64,000 nucleotides of DNA, taken from Cristatella mucedo. Taxonomy: Eukaryota > Bryozoa > Phylactolaemata > Cristatellidae. Of the stretch, positions 1-25,420 are shown in pieces (within the stretch, counting starts at the first letter, position 1; every line of letters begins with the position of its first letter). The stretch is taken from positions 130,001 to 194,000 of the forward strand of contig WPIO01000100.1 of assembly GCA_009760855.2 (NCBI GenBank). Reading direction: 5' to 3'. The translations under genes and the position numbers were made by a program. The notes under the pieces are model-generated. The model worked only from the letters and a program-made list of their open reading frames with translations. It was not told the origin of the DNA and did not search any database.

Positions 1-300
1 CGAGTGCTCACTGGATTCTGAGTTGGATGTTCTACTCCTTTACTTAAAGACCGACGACGACGACGGAGGCTTTCGACCTTCAGGACTCGGACTAAAGAAC
101 TCAATTCCTTAATTCTGAAGAAACTTTTTCTCTTTATCAACTCTGGCACATCCTTTCCAGCCATTGGGCTGCTTTATTTCCGCTCTGCTCACTTCATAGA
201 CAACCCTCCTACCTCAGGTACCCCTCTTTCTATCTCTTTGTTGCTTATACGATCTCTGAGGGCGCTTTATCAAGTACATTATTATTATTATTATTACTAT
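1..300 (+). mobile_element. LINE 3' fragment, degenerate
   Basis: The first ~230 bases match, with many changes, the C-terminal coding part of the LINE-A copies elsewhere in the window (the 'cttaaagaccg' and 'tcctttccagcc' blocks). The fragment then ends in the LINE-B type 3' motif (ctctgagggcgctttatc) followed by an ATT repeat at about 280-297. No reading frame survives. It is either a chimera or a LINE-B tail inserted next to a LINE-A remnant. Confidence 0.6.
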
Positions 301-1258
301 GTCTTTTGGTAACTGTATTCCCATGAAAAGCCGTTTAGCTTGTGATTTGGCGAGTGAAAGCCCTTTAGCTTAACACCGGTCTTGACTTTTTGAGCTAAAG
401 ACGGAGGTAATATAGCATTACTTTACATTGGTATTGCCATTGTATGTGCGCACAATCAATTTAAACTCATGCTCGCCAAACATCAGTTGTGCAGTATCTG
501 TGCGACATCGTTTTGATTTAGTTGCATTGATGAAACTTGCAAAGTGCCTTTGTCTTTAGAAGACCAGCAGACCAAATTAAACAAATTTTAGAAAGATAGA
601 CTTCATGACTGCAAAGCAGTGTTGATACTTGATGCTACGTTTGCATTGCATTGCATTAAAAGGGGAGTGTTAAGTCTCAATAGAATTCGCACGGTGATAG
701 TTTTTTGCCTTTCTGCTATGCCTGCGCGACGGAGATATGAAACCGTCTTTTTACTTCATATAGCTTCCTGAAGATCGATTTTTTACTTGCTCTAAAGTTC
801 TGGATTCAAGCACCTGTTATTCGCTGTTGCTGCATGATTAGAAAGTACCTCCAGAACGCAGCAGAACGGCTGCTTCATTATGTTTCTTAGTTAGGACATC
901 GATTGATAGAGTCTGCTGCTTCGAAGCAAAATATTATCGGAAAAACTAAAAGAAATAATAGCAAACAAGCAATCATAGATGTTCGCCTGCACCGATGCGT
1001 CACGAGGATCAAGGAGGCAGCAGTTCACTATTTATAACGAAAAATCCCAGATAATTGATCGCTTCGTTGGTTAGGAAGTTCCGCTTTTCATGATTCGTAA
1101 AAAAACTGCCCCTCAAATAAGACCCGAAATATTCTAGCGAAATGAAACTATGTCCCTAAAAATCCAATATCAAGCTTATTCATTGCCAATTAAGCCATGT
1201 GGATTTTTTGTTTTAATAAAATGCACCACTTGAATGAACAGACGTCCATAAAAGGACA
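301..1258. other. no recognised feature
   Basis: AT-rich unique-looking sequence. I see no ORF over 60 codons, no splice-bracketed coding block and no member of the repeat families in this window. Confidence 0.5.
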
Positions 1259-1259
1259 C

Positions 1260-1281
1260 TCATATATATATATATATATAA
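1260..1281. repeat. (AT)n microsatellite
   Basis: About ten TA/AT dinucleotides directly abut the 3' end of the SINE-1 copy that follows, so this is probably the expanded tail of that element. Confidence 0.85.
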
Positions 1282-1412
1282 TTTATTTGTATAGCGCCCT
1301 AAGAGAACTTGATCTTTATTCAGGCGCTTAACATATGCCTTGGGGCTCGAGCCCACGACCTCGGCCAGACCTTGGTCGGGGCGAGCACCTTAACCACTGT
1401 ACCAAACCAGCT
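1281..1412 (-). mobile_element. SINE-1 (tRNA-derived), near full length
   Basis: Read on the minus strand it starts with a tRNA-like head: an A-box-like block around the words 'tggttaaggtgctcgcc', then a B-box-like 'gtgggctcgagcc'. It ends in a tail that resembles the LINE-B 3' motif (agttctcttagggcgct). It cannot be a tRNA gene because no cloverleaf continues past the B box. Similar copies lie at 24749, 34992, 38779, 51992 and 57350. Confidence 0.8.
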
Positions 1413-1562
1413 ACTCTTTGATGTCCTTGCTTCACTGCTGCTGGCCTGAATGGACAAGAATATACACGTTCTGCTTACTTATAAGCAAAAGTCGGAATTT
1501 AAATCATGATATCAAGTAGTTATATCGTAGTCAGCTGCAACTGATAAACTATATGCTTGATT

Positions 1563-1995
1563 TGCAGACATTAGAACATGGATTTTGGCTTATTTCCTTA
1601 AACTAACGAATGATAAAACCGAACTTCTATTCATAGGCTACACTAAGCGTGCTGCTGGACTAAGAGACTTTGCTCTTCTAACCAACCTCAAATCTTTTTG
1701 GATACCGTGCTTTCAGTTATTGTGCTCTCAAAGCCCGGAGCTCACTCCCGGCTGACGTCACGGCATCTCCTGACCTGACGATATTTAAAACAAAGCTAAA
1801 AACAAAACACGCACCTGTTCCTTGCAGTATTTGCTGGGTCCTTGTGATTTGTCCTTTCCATGCTTATGCACACCGACACAGCGCAAGCTATCGAAAATCA
1901 ACTAATATTCTTCCCTTCCTGCTAATGTAAAGTGTCCAGTGAGAGATTCGGTATTTTGATGGTGCTATACGAATGTCTTAGTATTGGTATCATTA
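1563..1995 (+). mobile_element. LINE-B fragment with internal deletion
   Basis: It begins with a remnant of the RT C-terminal region (residues like KLTNDKTELLFIG). It then jumps to the C-terminal block seen in other LINE-B copies (aaatc, gaccgtg, 'aagcccggagctcactcccg', 'gctgacgtcacggc'), and ends with a degraded 3' motif near 1930-1990. It has many stops and is not functional. Confidence 0.65.
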
Positions 1996-3535
1996 TAAAG
2001 TACCGGCTTCTTGCGTTTGTGTGAATCAACAACAATGGGCAGATAATCGGCCTCTACTACCGCATGTCTTACTTAATATCGGAATTTAATGGAATCTTTC
2101 GAAGGCAATTCTACTTTCCACGACGAATAACACAAGCCGTGGCGTGGAGGTTTCCTCAGCATTGCTAGGCAGCGATAATAACTCTTGAAGAGAAAACCTT
2201 TCACTTCGGATTCTCTTCTCTGAAAAAACCTGAGTGCACACAAGCGAAAGTAGTACTCCAATTCTTCGGATTTAGCATGCAAAACAGCAAATGCTATCGG
2301 TTCGGTCAATGCTGGAAGCATTCCCGTTGAGTCACACTCTGTTTAATCTACGTGATCGCCAAATCAGCGGTTTCAAATGTGCATTGCGGCTGGTGATCCG
2401 TCAGCTGAAAAGGTGCCGTCAGGCAGTCAGTCACATCCAGCCATAACAATTTCGCTAAGTTTCATCACATTGATGGGCGGCGAGTTTTGAGGCTTTCTCT
2501 ATTTATGTCTTTATTTCACTCTTTCCATTTATCTGTCTCCTTATGTGCTTACTCGGTATTTGTCTCATTATCTATTTATATGCCAATATGTCTCCTTTCA
2601 CACACACATTCATGCACACTAACATACACATCACACACATACATACACCATTAGTGGTGCTACTTCTCTGAAAGAACATGGACAGAAACAGTCGCTGTTG
2701 TTGTAGCTATTTTACGGCCATTGTGAGAGCTCGCGATTATTTTATCCTTGCACTAACTCTTGCTATCTTGGCCTAAGGATTTGCTCCTGCTTACTTTCTA
2801 GAGATGTCTGCTAGACCTGAGACACCAATCAGACATTCTTCTAGAACTGCTTGAGCCGCATCGTGGCAGCCCAGCGTTTGTGTTAACATACTCTGGACTA
2901 TTGAGATTTCCCGGCTATAATCATGCTGCCAATAGGAGTCCTGCTGATACATTGCTCCGTACTGCAAGCAGGCATCTTGGAGCACCGTCGTGGCAATCGG
3001 GTCAAGGTGAAAGCAAGCCGGAGGAGATTACTCCAGCAAGGCCGTCACCACTCAGTAGATCGATCCGTATCGATGACGTGTGCCAATCTTCGCCGTGAAT
3101 ACACGCTGAGCTCCTGCTGCTTGGCCGCTCACGCCAACGAATGCCTTTCCGATTCGCTTATGAAAACACGAGAATCGAAATGCGTTGCCTATCGTAAAGC
3201 CTCTCGTCAGCTGAACGGAATCTTATGGATTCTGGCCTGGCTGCAGGCGAGCGAGTGAGCGTGCCTTCTGTAAGACTCGAGTTCGTGCAAATACAGGTCA
3301 ACATCAAACCATTTCTACGATCTCCTGAGATTGGCGAAGCAGTTCGGATGGAAGCTTTCCTTTAGCCTCGTGCAAGCACTCGTCAGAGCTGCACTGCTCA
3401 GCGTTCATTGACCTTTAACCATTGAACTGGCATCCCTAGAAGACGGGCTGCTGGCTGAGACTGGGCTGAGAGCTGAGCCCATCCTGGTGCAGGCTTTCAC
3501 TTGCACATGTGCCTGCGTCTACCGCCTTCGGGCAT
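1996..3535. other. no recognised gene
   Basis: It contains several short ORFs without family signature. Around 2600-2650 there is a CA/TACA-rich low-complexity patch. A minus-strand open stretch at about 3030-2791 has a protein-like composition but no convincing splice acceptor; see the rejected list. Confidence 0.45.
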
Positions 3536-3775
3536 GATAATAATAAGGATGATAATAATAATAATGGACTTGATAAAGCGCCCTCAGAGAACTTAATCTC
3601 TCTCTCTAGGCACTTTACATTTGCTGCAAAGGAAACACGATCGAATGGTGAATGGCATCATGCTTGATGAACAACATGAATAACATGGTTAGGGGTTTCA
3701 TGCACAGAGTCAGCATGCAAGTGTGGTTGGTGGCAGCATGCAACAGTGTCAGCACGCACAAGCGCATTACGAGTC
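3536..3775 (-). mobile_element. LINE-B 3' UTR and tail
   Basis: Read on the minus strand this is the terminal 3' UTR of LINE-B. It has the conserved end (gcgctttatcaag) and an ATT-type tail that appears on the plus strand as interrupted AAT repeats at 3537-3564. Upstream UTR words (tgctgcaaaggaaacacg, 'cagcatgcaagtgtggtt') recur at 18885, 52396, 56398 and 61945. Confidence 0.8.
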
Positions 3776-4540
3776 TGGCTCAGCAAGAATCTCATCACAG
3801 CAGCGCATCGATGCCAGTTATAGTCCTTCGACCTCTTTCTTCATCTGCCGTGCACTGCTCACGTCGTGCTACATCACTCGTGGGTGCTTCACATTGCATC
3901 GCCTCACAAAATGTGCAGGGGCTGCATTGCTCTTACAAAGGATTAGTTGACAAATTTCTCGTTGCTTTGCATAATTTAGGTGAAAGCATAGCAGCTGCAT
4001 ACAGAACAGGCTGCCGCTACTTCTTCAGCCACTGCTTCTATGTCACAGCCGGCCTGCCCCCTGAGATGCTGACACGTCATCACTGCTGCCGTCACTGCTG
4101 TCCCCCTGCTTCTTTTGCTGCTGCTGCTGCTGTTGTTGCTGCTGTTGCTGCTGTTGCTGCTGCCAGTGCCCCTCTGCTGATGCTCGATGCTCCATCTGTG
4201 CACCGTGTCCAGTAGACTGAAGTCAACACGATCGCAATGCAGCCAGCAGCATCAAGCCGTGCGTCCAAGAGCGCACGTGCACCATGGTGCTACTAAGCAT
4301 CGACAGCTCGGCTCTAAGCGCAAAGTCAGCAGCGATCTCGTGCAGCATCGACCTCGCAGCTACAGGAAGCATCGACAGCTCGGCTCGGCTGTAAGTGCGA
4401 ATTCCGCAGCGTTTCTCGAGCCGCAGCGACCTCGTTGCTACCTGAAGCGTAGGCAGCTGCCGTCGTGAGCACCTTGCCAGCAGCATGAGCCACTGTGCCC
4501 CCCCCCCTCTGCATTCAGTCGGTGACGAATCAGCAGCTGA

Positions 4541-17875
<13,335 letters not shown>

Positions 17876-18884
17876 CTGAAAGGGAAAATAGGAACGCTGT
17901 TTCGCACCGGTGCACCTGCTGGGCTGCTCGAGCGGCATGGTACAACAGCAGGGTGCCTTCCAGTGTACAATCTCCTTAGCACGGACACTCCTGATCTCCT
18001 TCATGAGCACGAACTCTGATGCCATGAGCAAGACTCTGGAGTTCGTGCGATCCTTCAGGCCATGCTCATTCATAGTAATCGAACTGTAGATCGACAAAAG
18101 CGGCTACTCATTCGGCAACAGGTGTCTGCACTGCAGTAGAAAAATCCACGTCTATGCAAAGTTCAGGAGCAGGCCTCGTCTAAGCACAAGCAACTGCCGC
18201 ATCGTAGCAAGCCGTGTTCAATGATCATATATAAGAAGATAGCGATGGCATTCATTCACAGGTAGGACAGCAAATCTTGCAATGCACCTGATGGAGATTC
18301 AGTTCTCTTTGAGTGCAATGCAAAGTACCGATTGGCATTATTAACAGTGGTTGTAGTAGCACCACAATGGTAGGCGAAAACCAAACACTCATAAAAAAGA
18401 TTATGCAGGTCAATCGCTTGGAAAAAGCAGGTGCAGAACGACTTCTGGTCCGTTATGCTCACTCTAGCAGCATTCCAATACTGTAACTCAGCTGGTCCAA
18501 GCGTTCGCTGGGAAGAGGGACAAGTGCGAGTCGCATATCGGGTGACTTGACACCAAACGGGGTCGTAGTGCAAAGACCGAAAGCTGTTGAGTTGCTATGG
18601 CCACCCTTTGAACAACCCTTGAAGGTCATGGTCCTGTGAAGTCCAATACAAATTTTAACTATAACAGTGAATGTTGCAGCTACATAAGCAAACAAAAAAA
18701 ATCTCCCCCTCTTTTGACACTCGCCATTGCTGTACCATCACAGTAGTACCATAAATATATCACGACTGGCTCGAAGTAAAAGTACTGTCAGTGACTGGTG
18801 GACAGACAACAACTAAATAACCAACCTAACTTAGTAGAGGGGTAGGTTAGTAGTAGTAGTAGTATTATATTTGCGACCTATAAT
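17876..18884. other. no recognised feature
   Basis: The region directly 5' of the first recognised CCDC33-like exon. An upstream exon ending in phase 2 (or phase 0 with the alternative acceptor at 17868) is expected here or beyond 18 kb. I could not identify one with confidence. Confidence 0.4.
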
Positions 18885-19157
18885 AATAATAGTAATAATA
18901 CACTTGATAAAGTGCTCTCGGAGAACTTAATCTCTTTCTAGGCGCTTCACATTTGCTGCAAAGGAAGCACGAATCGAATAGTTAGTGGTGCATGCTCAAT
19001 AAACAACAGTAATATGGTAAGGGGTAAAATGCACAGAGTCGGCATTCAAGTGTGGTTAGTGGCGGCATACAACAGTGTTAGTACGCATAAGCGCATAAAA
19101 GACGAATCACACGGACCCACTAAAACACTGTCATAAATAAGTGCTGTTTTAATTTCT
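18885..19157 (-). mobile_element. LINE-B 3' UTR and tail
   Basis: Minus-strand 3' end of LINE-B. AAT repeats at 18882-18901 represent the tail, followed by the conserved end motif and 3' UTR words up to 'ttctttttaaatatgg'. It abuts a plus-strand LINE-A piece at 19158 without an intervening gap. Confidence 0.8.
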
Positions 19158-19545
19158 TTTTAAATATGGTCTGGACAATAAATTAGCTGTCTCATTCTTG
19201 TGCTTAAAGACCGTTGGCGACAGAAGGTTTAGCTCTGCAGGTCCTAGACTGTGGAACTCATTTCCACAGTTCTTAGGCAACGACAACAACTATCCTGCTG
19301 CCGGCTATGGCTCATCCTTTTCAGCGGTCCTGAGCTGCTACTTCCACACTACTCACTTCCTCAACTGCTCTCCTGACTCTGCTATGCTTCCCACTTTCTC
19401 TTTGTTGCGTGAGACGAAGTCTGTTGGCTACCGAATGCGCACTGAAAGCCGCTTAGCCTGTGAGTGCGCTATACAAAACTCTCCTGGATAACACCCACAT
19501 AGTCTTTATGGCTTTGTGGAGTTACAGAAGCAGATAAATTACATT
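19158..19545 (+). mobile_element. LINE-A 3' fragment
   Basis: Open C-terminal frame 19198-19491 (RRFSSAGPRLWNSFPQFL to CECAIQNSPG). A short 3' UTR follows, ending in a degraded ATTAC tail near 19535. Confidence 0.88.
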
Positions 19546-19552
19546 GCCAAGT

Positions 19553-19940
19553 CACGGTAGGTCTTGATGCAAATCGGGAGTGAGTTCCGGGCTTTGGGAG
19601 CAGACGAACTAAAGGCGTTGTCTCCAAAAGATTCGAGGTTTGTACAGAGGTATTGTTAAACAAACAGTTACATTCCGAAAAGTGGTGGTACGATGCTTAG
19701 CCTGGTGGGGGCAGTAGATCTGATAGGTGGGTTGGAGCCAAAGAATGAAGGGACCTTAAAGTGAGTGATAAAACCTTGAAGTTGATGCGTTGCTTGACAG
19801 GTAGCCAGTGCAGATCGTCGAGAAGTGGTGTAATGTGGCAACTGTGACGCTCACGACAGGCAAGCCTAGCTGCAGAGTTTTGCACCAGCTGCAAGCGCTT
19901 ACAGGATCCAGCCGAAGAAAAGAAGCATAGATACAATAGT
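19553..19940 (-). mobile_element. LINE-B C-terminal fragment
   Basis: Read on the minus strand it encodes LQLVQNSAARLACRERHS, then TPLLDDLHWLPVKQRINF and SLTLRSLHSLAPTHLSDLLP. These are typical C-terminal blocks of L2/CR1-like ORF2. It is frameshifted downstream. Together with the LINE-B 3' UTR at 18885 it could be one element split by the LINE-A insertion. Confidence 0.8.
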
Positions 19941-20139
19941 ATCGATCATATGTTTGCATAATATCCCAGAAGAAAAAATATCTTTCTATGCACTTCAAGT
20001 ATGCTTTAAAAGAAGCAAGTCATTTGATTTTTGTGATAGCATACACAACTTGTACACGGTATGAACACAAAAAGGACGATCCTTTTGGACAGTGCAAATG
20101 CTTTATAAACACACTCAGATTTTTAGCTTCTATTTAGAT

Positions 20140-20420
20140 TTCATCAAGTTAGGGTGTCGTGATGTCAGTCGGTAGCAAGTTTTAGACTATGGGAGCACTA
20201 AAATTGGAAGTACGGCCTAAAAAAGGGAGTTCAATTTGGTTAGAGATGCAGCTTGACTTGAGTCAGAAAAGCAGGTGCTATAAAGCCCAGCCTGATTGGG
20301 AAGTAGGTAATATAGGTAGACCAGAGCAAAAGAATGAAGGGATCTAAAAGTAGGCGAAAAAACTTAAATTTTAGATTTTCTGCTTGATGAGCAAGTACAT
20401 GTAAGCAAGAAGCAGTGTAA
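20140..20420 (-). mobile_element. old LINE-B-like fragment
   Basis: It has the same order of words as the copy at 19553 (gtcgtgatgtcag, 'agcaaaagaatgaaggga', 'taaaagta') but with heavy divergence and no frame. I infer an older copy of the same region. Confidence 0.5.
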
Positions 20421-20434
20421 TGTATAAAAAAATA

Positions 20435-20612
20435 CTAGCTGATTCAACAGCCTCTTTTGTATCGCGACAGAAGACCCTTCACGGCTATCAATAATGCTTG
20501 CAGCAGCGATTAAGAATCACCCACCGCAGAATTCGAACCCGCAACCTAGGGGCCGAGGTCGCGAAAAGCAACCACCTTACCTAGTGAGCCATCACGGCTC
20601 ACCAGTTGTAGC
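20435..20612 (-). mobile_element. SINE-2 (tRNA-derived), near full length
   Basis: On the minus strand it has a head with A-box-like 'taggtaaggtggttgc' and B-box-like 'gggttcgaattc', a middle short inverted repeat, and a tail containing 'ctgttgaatcagctag'. Other copies are at 26446, 26628, 52670 and, more diverged, 30275, 46718, 54840 and 59280. Confidence 0.75.
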
Positions 20613-22049
20613 AGTTCTTACGTTCATGGCAGGCAAGCCTTTCAGCCGAGTTGAAAATCAAATGCAAGCAAGTCATTGCCATACAGGAAGACCTGCAAGT
20701 GGTGAGTTACAGAAGAGTCAATGAGATGTAACAAAAGCATTGACTAGGATGGCTGTGGAATCACTGTTGCGAGCCCGGAATTTGTGTACCGCTACATGGT
20801 TCTGCATATCCGAGCCCAGCTTGGCCTCCTGATCCTTGCATTCAAAAAATATAGGCTTGCCTAGGCAACTCGAAATTCCAGCATCCACGCTGGTCGTTGT
20901 GGTGTGCTACTTTGCTACTAAGCAGTGGAGCATCACATTTACTCTGACTTTCCCGAGCCATAAACGGCAAATATTGAAGACGGGAGTGGCTGCTCTCCTA
21001 AGATGCCTGTCTGCTGCCGTGCTCTCAATGTGCCAGGCATTAGAAATCAGTCATACTTTAGCAGTCCTATTGGAGTGTTGTCACTCTGATCGACTTACCG
21101 CTGGTTCGATGGCTACATTTTCGAACTGATGGAGATTTCACAGACTCATCTCGGGGTGCCGATACGACAGAAGCGTACGACCTTGAGCTTTCTTTTGCGG
21201 CTCTTAGTTGGCCGAAAGCATTCGTGCTTCAATGGCCGACCAATCTCTGTGTCATTATGTGTGTGCTTGCTACTCCGATGCAAGCTTTTAGCTTGCATCG
21301 GCAAGTTTTGTTATGGCATGTCCTAGCATACACGGTGTGAGGGTGAGTATAAATTGTCCAGCTCACTGCAGCTCTACACTGCACACTGTCATCTTCCAGC
21401 AACATGTGATGACAATTGCCACTCTGCTACCAGAATGAAATCGGGTCGATGCAGACAGCTGCTGCGCTGCTTTCTCTTAATCCAGTCAAATCAAAGTTCT
21501 CGAAAATACAATTATGACGAGCATGAGGACCACACTTCGGTGAGCAAAACATGTGCGAGCAGGCGTGTGATGAAACAGACGTCAGGCCCCTGCTCCTGAT
21601 CGGGCTATGCAGTGGGCGTCACGACGATCTGGGGGGGCCGAGACAGGGATCTTGCACTTTCAGCATTGAAGGCAGCGTTGAAAATAGCCAAGCGTGGTAA
21701 GATTCCGTGTATGTGTGAAATCCCATCAACAAGTCGGTAACTCACTGCAACAGGTCTTCGTGCCTTTGTTATCATGCCTGTGCTATCACGCGTGTTTAGT
21801 GAAAAACTGTGCAGCTAGGGTTGTCTGACACCGACGTTACCACTGCCACATTGGACCACTTGTCACTGACCTTCACGGACTCCCCATCAAGCTGTTCGTC
21901 GACTTCAATATTCTATCGCTCACTTGTATGGGTACCTTCATTCTATTATTTCAGCAAACCTATATGAAATACTTATATTATTACTTTTATTTTATTTATT
22001 ATTATTATTACGAAATACTTATTCGAAATACAGCACAGGCTTCGTATCG
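20613..22049. other. no recognised gene
   Basis: Unique-looking sequence with short ORFs only, apart from a perfect hairpin at 21275-21301, annotated separately. Confidence 0.4.
21275..21301. repeat. perfect 12-bp hairpin, 3-base loop
   Basis: Stem ccgatgcaagct at 21275-21286 pairs perfectly with agcttgcatcgg at 21290-21301 around the loop TTT. No T-run or mobile element is attached. Its role is unknown. Confidence 0.8.
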
Positions 22050-22345
22050 TGCCGCCCGCTCTTCTGGCTCGGTGTAGTCGCTTAGCAGAGCCTCAAATCC
22101 TTCGGAGGCCCCGCCTTCAGCTCGTATGCTACCAAAGCCTGGAACTCACTACTGACTTGATTCACGACAGCCCTTGACTTGATATTTAAATTAATGAAGC
22201 TAAAAAGCCAACGAGTTCCTCACAGCCTTCGCTAAGCCAGCGTGAACTGTCATGCGTGTGCTGAGGCGAACTGAAATTCATTACCCAATTGGCGTGCTTC
22301 CTGTCCAGCATCTGTATAGCACCTAGAAAGCGCTATACAGCAGTT
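22050..22345 (+). mobile_element. LINE-B C-terminal and 3' fragment
   Basis: It contains the block seen in other copies (cctcaaatccttcggagg, 'gctcgtatgctaccaaagc', 'tggaactcactactgact') and a degraded 3' end near 22320 (cctagaaagcgctata). No frame is left. Confidence 0.65.
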
Positions 22346-24748
22346 TTCTTGGGAATCTATTCAAATGCATAATTAATAGTATGATTACTTTCCCGCAGCC
22401 ATTTTCAGCCAAAAGCACCTTATCATCAACCAGCCGTCTCTTGACCAAAGTTTCAGCCAGTTCTCAGCAGCCCTGCATCCTTTTCTGGGGCCAGTGCGGG
22501 GAGGGGGGCGCCTCAAGTACCATCGAATTGCCAACGACAATATCAACCGACGACAACGATTATGATGGGTTAGCCCGCGCCTGCTACCGTCCACGATCCA
22601 ATCACGCTAGCACCTACCTACCTACACGGAACACGCCTTCACTCGTGAAGACCTGCTCTCGAATAGGTATTAGCATGCGGCCGAGCTCGGCGAGCTGCAA
22701 AGAACGCGGCGGTGGCAATCAGAAGGAACCACCACTCACCCTCTGTCCGTCTTCTTTTTTGCCGCATCTTGAGCTTGTCTCTTGCTCGTTAGAAGCGCTT
22801 CGACGGCGTTCAGTGGCGGTATACTGACAGTATCCTCCATGGTGCCTCTTGGGCTAAGTTATACGGGCTGCGCTGCAGGTCGGTACATGCAGACTCTGCA
22901 GACCGCTGCTCTCATCCTACCGAAGGAGCGGCGGCGGCAGTGATTGGAAACCAGCCGAGCACAATGCAGAAGTCAATCGCTATACACGACTTATTTGATC
23001 TTGGAGCCCGCTCTCTACTCCTCCAAAAAATCCTTCAGCGGAACCTTCTACAAGTTCGGGGTAGGGTGTAGAAGGCCGGGGTCGCTAGGCAGTGCGGTGC
23101 CTAACCTGATCACGTGTGCGAGCAGTATGCTGTTGCCGCCCCCTCCCCTACCCCTCCCCCCTCTGGCGTCCTGAGACTTCCTGCGTATCCAGGCGATCTC
23201 CTGCGGTCATATAGCCATCCACCCTAGCCCACTTGCGACTCTCCATAGCATTTTGAGAGAAAAAAAGGATTACTACTATGAAGCTCTGTGCTAAATGCTG
23301 GAAACAACGTCAGAAGGCCGCTAACTAGTGCCCATCCGTAGGGTAGGACGGTCCCATACCAACTGGTTCGCCACACGAAAACCCATAACCTTTCTACTGA
23401 GAACAAGCAATTGCACTAGTGCCTTTATCTCGAAAAGTAGGGGCTGACTTTGTGAATGAGCAGGTTTGGACTTAAAAAATTTAGTCATTCGCCGCTTGAC
23501 CGCAATCCTAGCTGACGTTCAACCACTTTAAAAGGAGATGGTTGAGCAACTTGGCCAAGTCAAGCACCGGAGATGCAAGCCTTATCCGACGCATGCCTAA
23601 TCGACAGAAATTAATGAAATAATGAGTTTTGTAAAACTTGCATAGATTCAAAGACGTTAAGACCTTATTGATTGATTGCACTGAACGTTTGCATTCTGCA
23701 GCGAGCATAATTGGCATGACACTGTCAAGCCATTTTTTATGGTTTGGCTTTACAATACACGTGCGCCTCCACTAAGAATATCAGCCATGTACTACTAGCA
23801 AGAAAGAAAGAAATTTTTGCGGGAAAAAAGAATGGAGAAAGCCATGCTGGATTAGTATGTGTCTGATTTATAAAAGTCAAATTCACCAGAGCGTGAGGCG
23901 ATCTAGCACTTTCAGAAGCGGTCGTTTTTGACGATAACGTCTCTAATGTAGGTTCGTCTAAGAAATGTTAATAGGAAACTGGACAAGTTCCATAAATCCA
24001 AGCAGGTTTCTTTAACGAACTCATTCTGGGTATCATTTTTCTCGCTAAATCACCAATAAATAGCTTGCTGGCAAAATGTTGAATTAAATGTTGAATAAAA
24101 TGTTGAATTAAATGTTGAATAAAAAGGTAAAACTCTTGACAGGGAGACTTAAACATACCGCCTTTAATCTGCAAGTTACTTACACTAAAGTTCAAACGTA
24201 TTCAGACGGTGAAGATTTGTTCGATGGACAGCCTTTCAGAAGCTTCTGGACGCTTCTAACTACCCTCCGACAAAACTGATTACTTATTGAATTTCCAAGT
24301 ACAAATTGCGACTATAGTGTGGCAAGTTGTGTACACTATGGCCAGATGTACACAATAACTTTTTTAAACTCCTTTAAAATTGCATATTCGGCCAGAACAG
24401 AAAATAGAGAATTGACCCTTTCGTTATCTCAAACGAGTCGGAATTACAACGCCACTCTACTGAGCCTTATGTATTTACTTCTTCGGAAAAAGCCTGCGAG
24501 TCATTCCGAAGGGTCACCAAATGCCGAACACCGCTAGGGTTAAAATTTTGGCAGCGTATGAGGCTGGACACTGGCTCGGGCAACTTTCTGCTACTCTAAT
24601 AAGACCGAAGAATGTTGTTTTGTACAACTGCAAGAAGGTAGCGAAGACTTGGAGTCCTGAAAATTTTGCACGATTGAGCCGGCTGCGAGCTACCACTGGG
24701 CTAGTAAACGCCATCCTAAAGTTGGAGATGTTAAATAGAAATTTAAAA
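22346..24748. other. no recognised gene
   Basis: A 148-codon open frame at 22381-22827 has no family signature and a composition like the flanking DNA. Apart from a small tandem repeat at 24073, I see no repeat family or splice-bracketed exon. Confidence 0.4.
24073..24124. repeat. tandem repeat, two units of 23 bases
   Basis: The unit aaatgttgaattaaatgttg plus 'aat' is repeated twice. It is internally made of four variants of TGTTGAATWAAA. Confidence 0.85.
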
Positions 24749-24899
24749 AATACAATTCATTTTTATAGCGCCCTCAGAGAACTTGATCTCTATTCGGGCG
24801 TTTCACATATGCCTCGGGGCTCGAACCCGCGACCTCGGCCCGACATTCACATTGATCTTGGTCGAGACGAGCACCTTAACCACTGGGCCAAACCAGCGC
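24749..24899 (-). mobile_element. SINE-1 (tRNA-derived), near full length
   Basis: On the minus strand: tRNA-like head (tggcccagtggttaaggtgc, then 'gcgggttcgagccc') and LINE-B-like tail (gttctctgagggcgctata). The B-box-like GGTTCGAGCCC is the best preserved of the family in this window. Confidence 0.85.
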
Positions 24900-25420
24900 T
24901 GCAGCGTTTTTCATCGGCGAATTCTTATACTTAAAGACTGCCAGCCTCATTAAAAAAAAAGCGATTCAGCAGTGACACCGTCAGAAGGCAATTATATGAG
25001 ACTGGTCGTTAAGAGAGAATCGCTTATGTTTGCGAAGAACACGGCAAGTGGATCACAGCGTGGATCTATTATACTGCTGAAGATTTGGGTCAAGTAATAT
25101 GTATTGGGGTCAAATAGTATTTAGCGAATAATGCAAAACTAAAGCTGTTTCAAACATAAAAGGAAGGTGCTGCTGGATTTGGTTATCAGCGAAGGCTGCG
25201 CACCCAAATGGCTGCAGCAAACGGTCAAATTCCGGTGAAATGTGTTATGATGTAGAGGTGCTTCAACGGAAATGGCGTCAAAGGCCTGCACCGCACCATT
25301 TTACAAAGCCTCTATTTATAGTTCTTCATAACGTAAGCTAACCATGCACGATATCAATTAATGGCCTACATTATATTTCCTATGCGACAACGAGCGAAAA
25401 TACGCGCCGTCAAGATTACC
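24900..25420. other. no recognised feature
   Basis: AT-rich unique-looking sequence between a SINE-1 copy and a LINE-B tail. Confidence 0.4.

Noticed and set aside
2791-3030. Minus-strand open stretch with protein-like composition (HDYSREISIVQSMLTQTLGC)
   Set aside because: No ATG in a sensible position, no acceptor upstream and no partner exon. It could be an exon of an unknown gene, but the evidence is too thin to list.
3652-4215. 187-codon plus-strand ORF
   Set aside because: Its first part is the antisense of a LINE-B 3' UTR and its second part is a GCT-repeat-rich stretch.
18000-18097. Possible additional CCDC33-like exon upstream (minus strand, 'SEFVLMKEIRSVRAKEIV')
   Set aside because: The stretch is open and somewhat helix-like, but I found no acceptable acceptor/donor pair that joins it in phase to 17875.
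22381-22827. 148-codon plus-strand ORF
   Set aside because: No recognisable domain and composition like the surrounding DNA.
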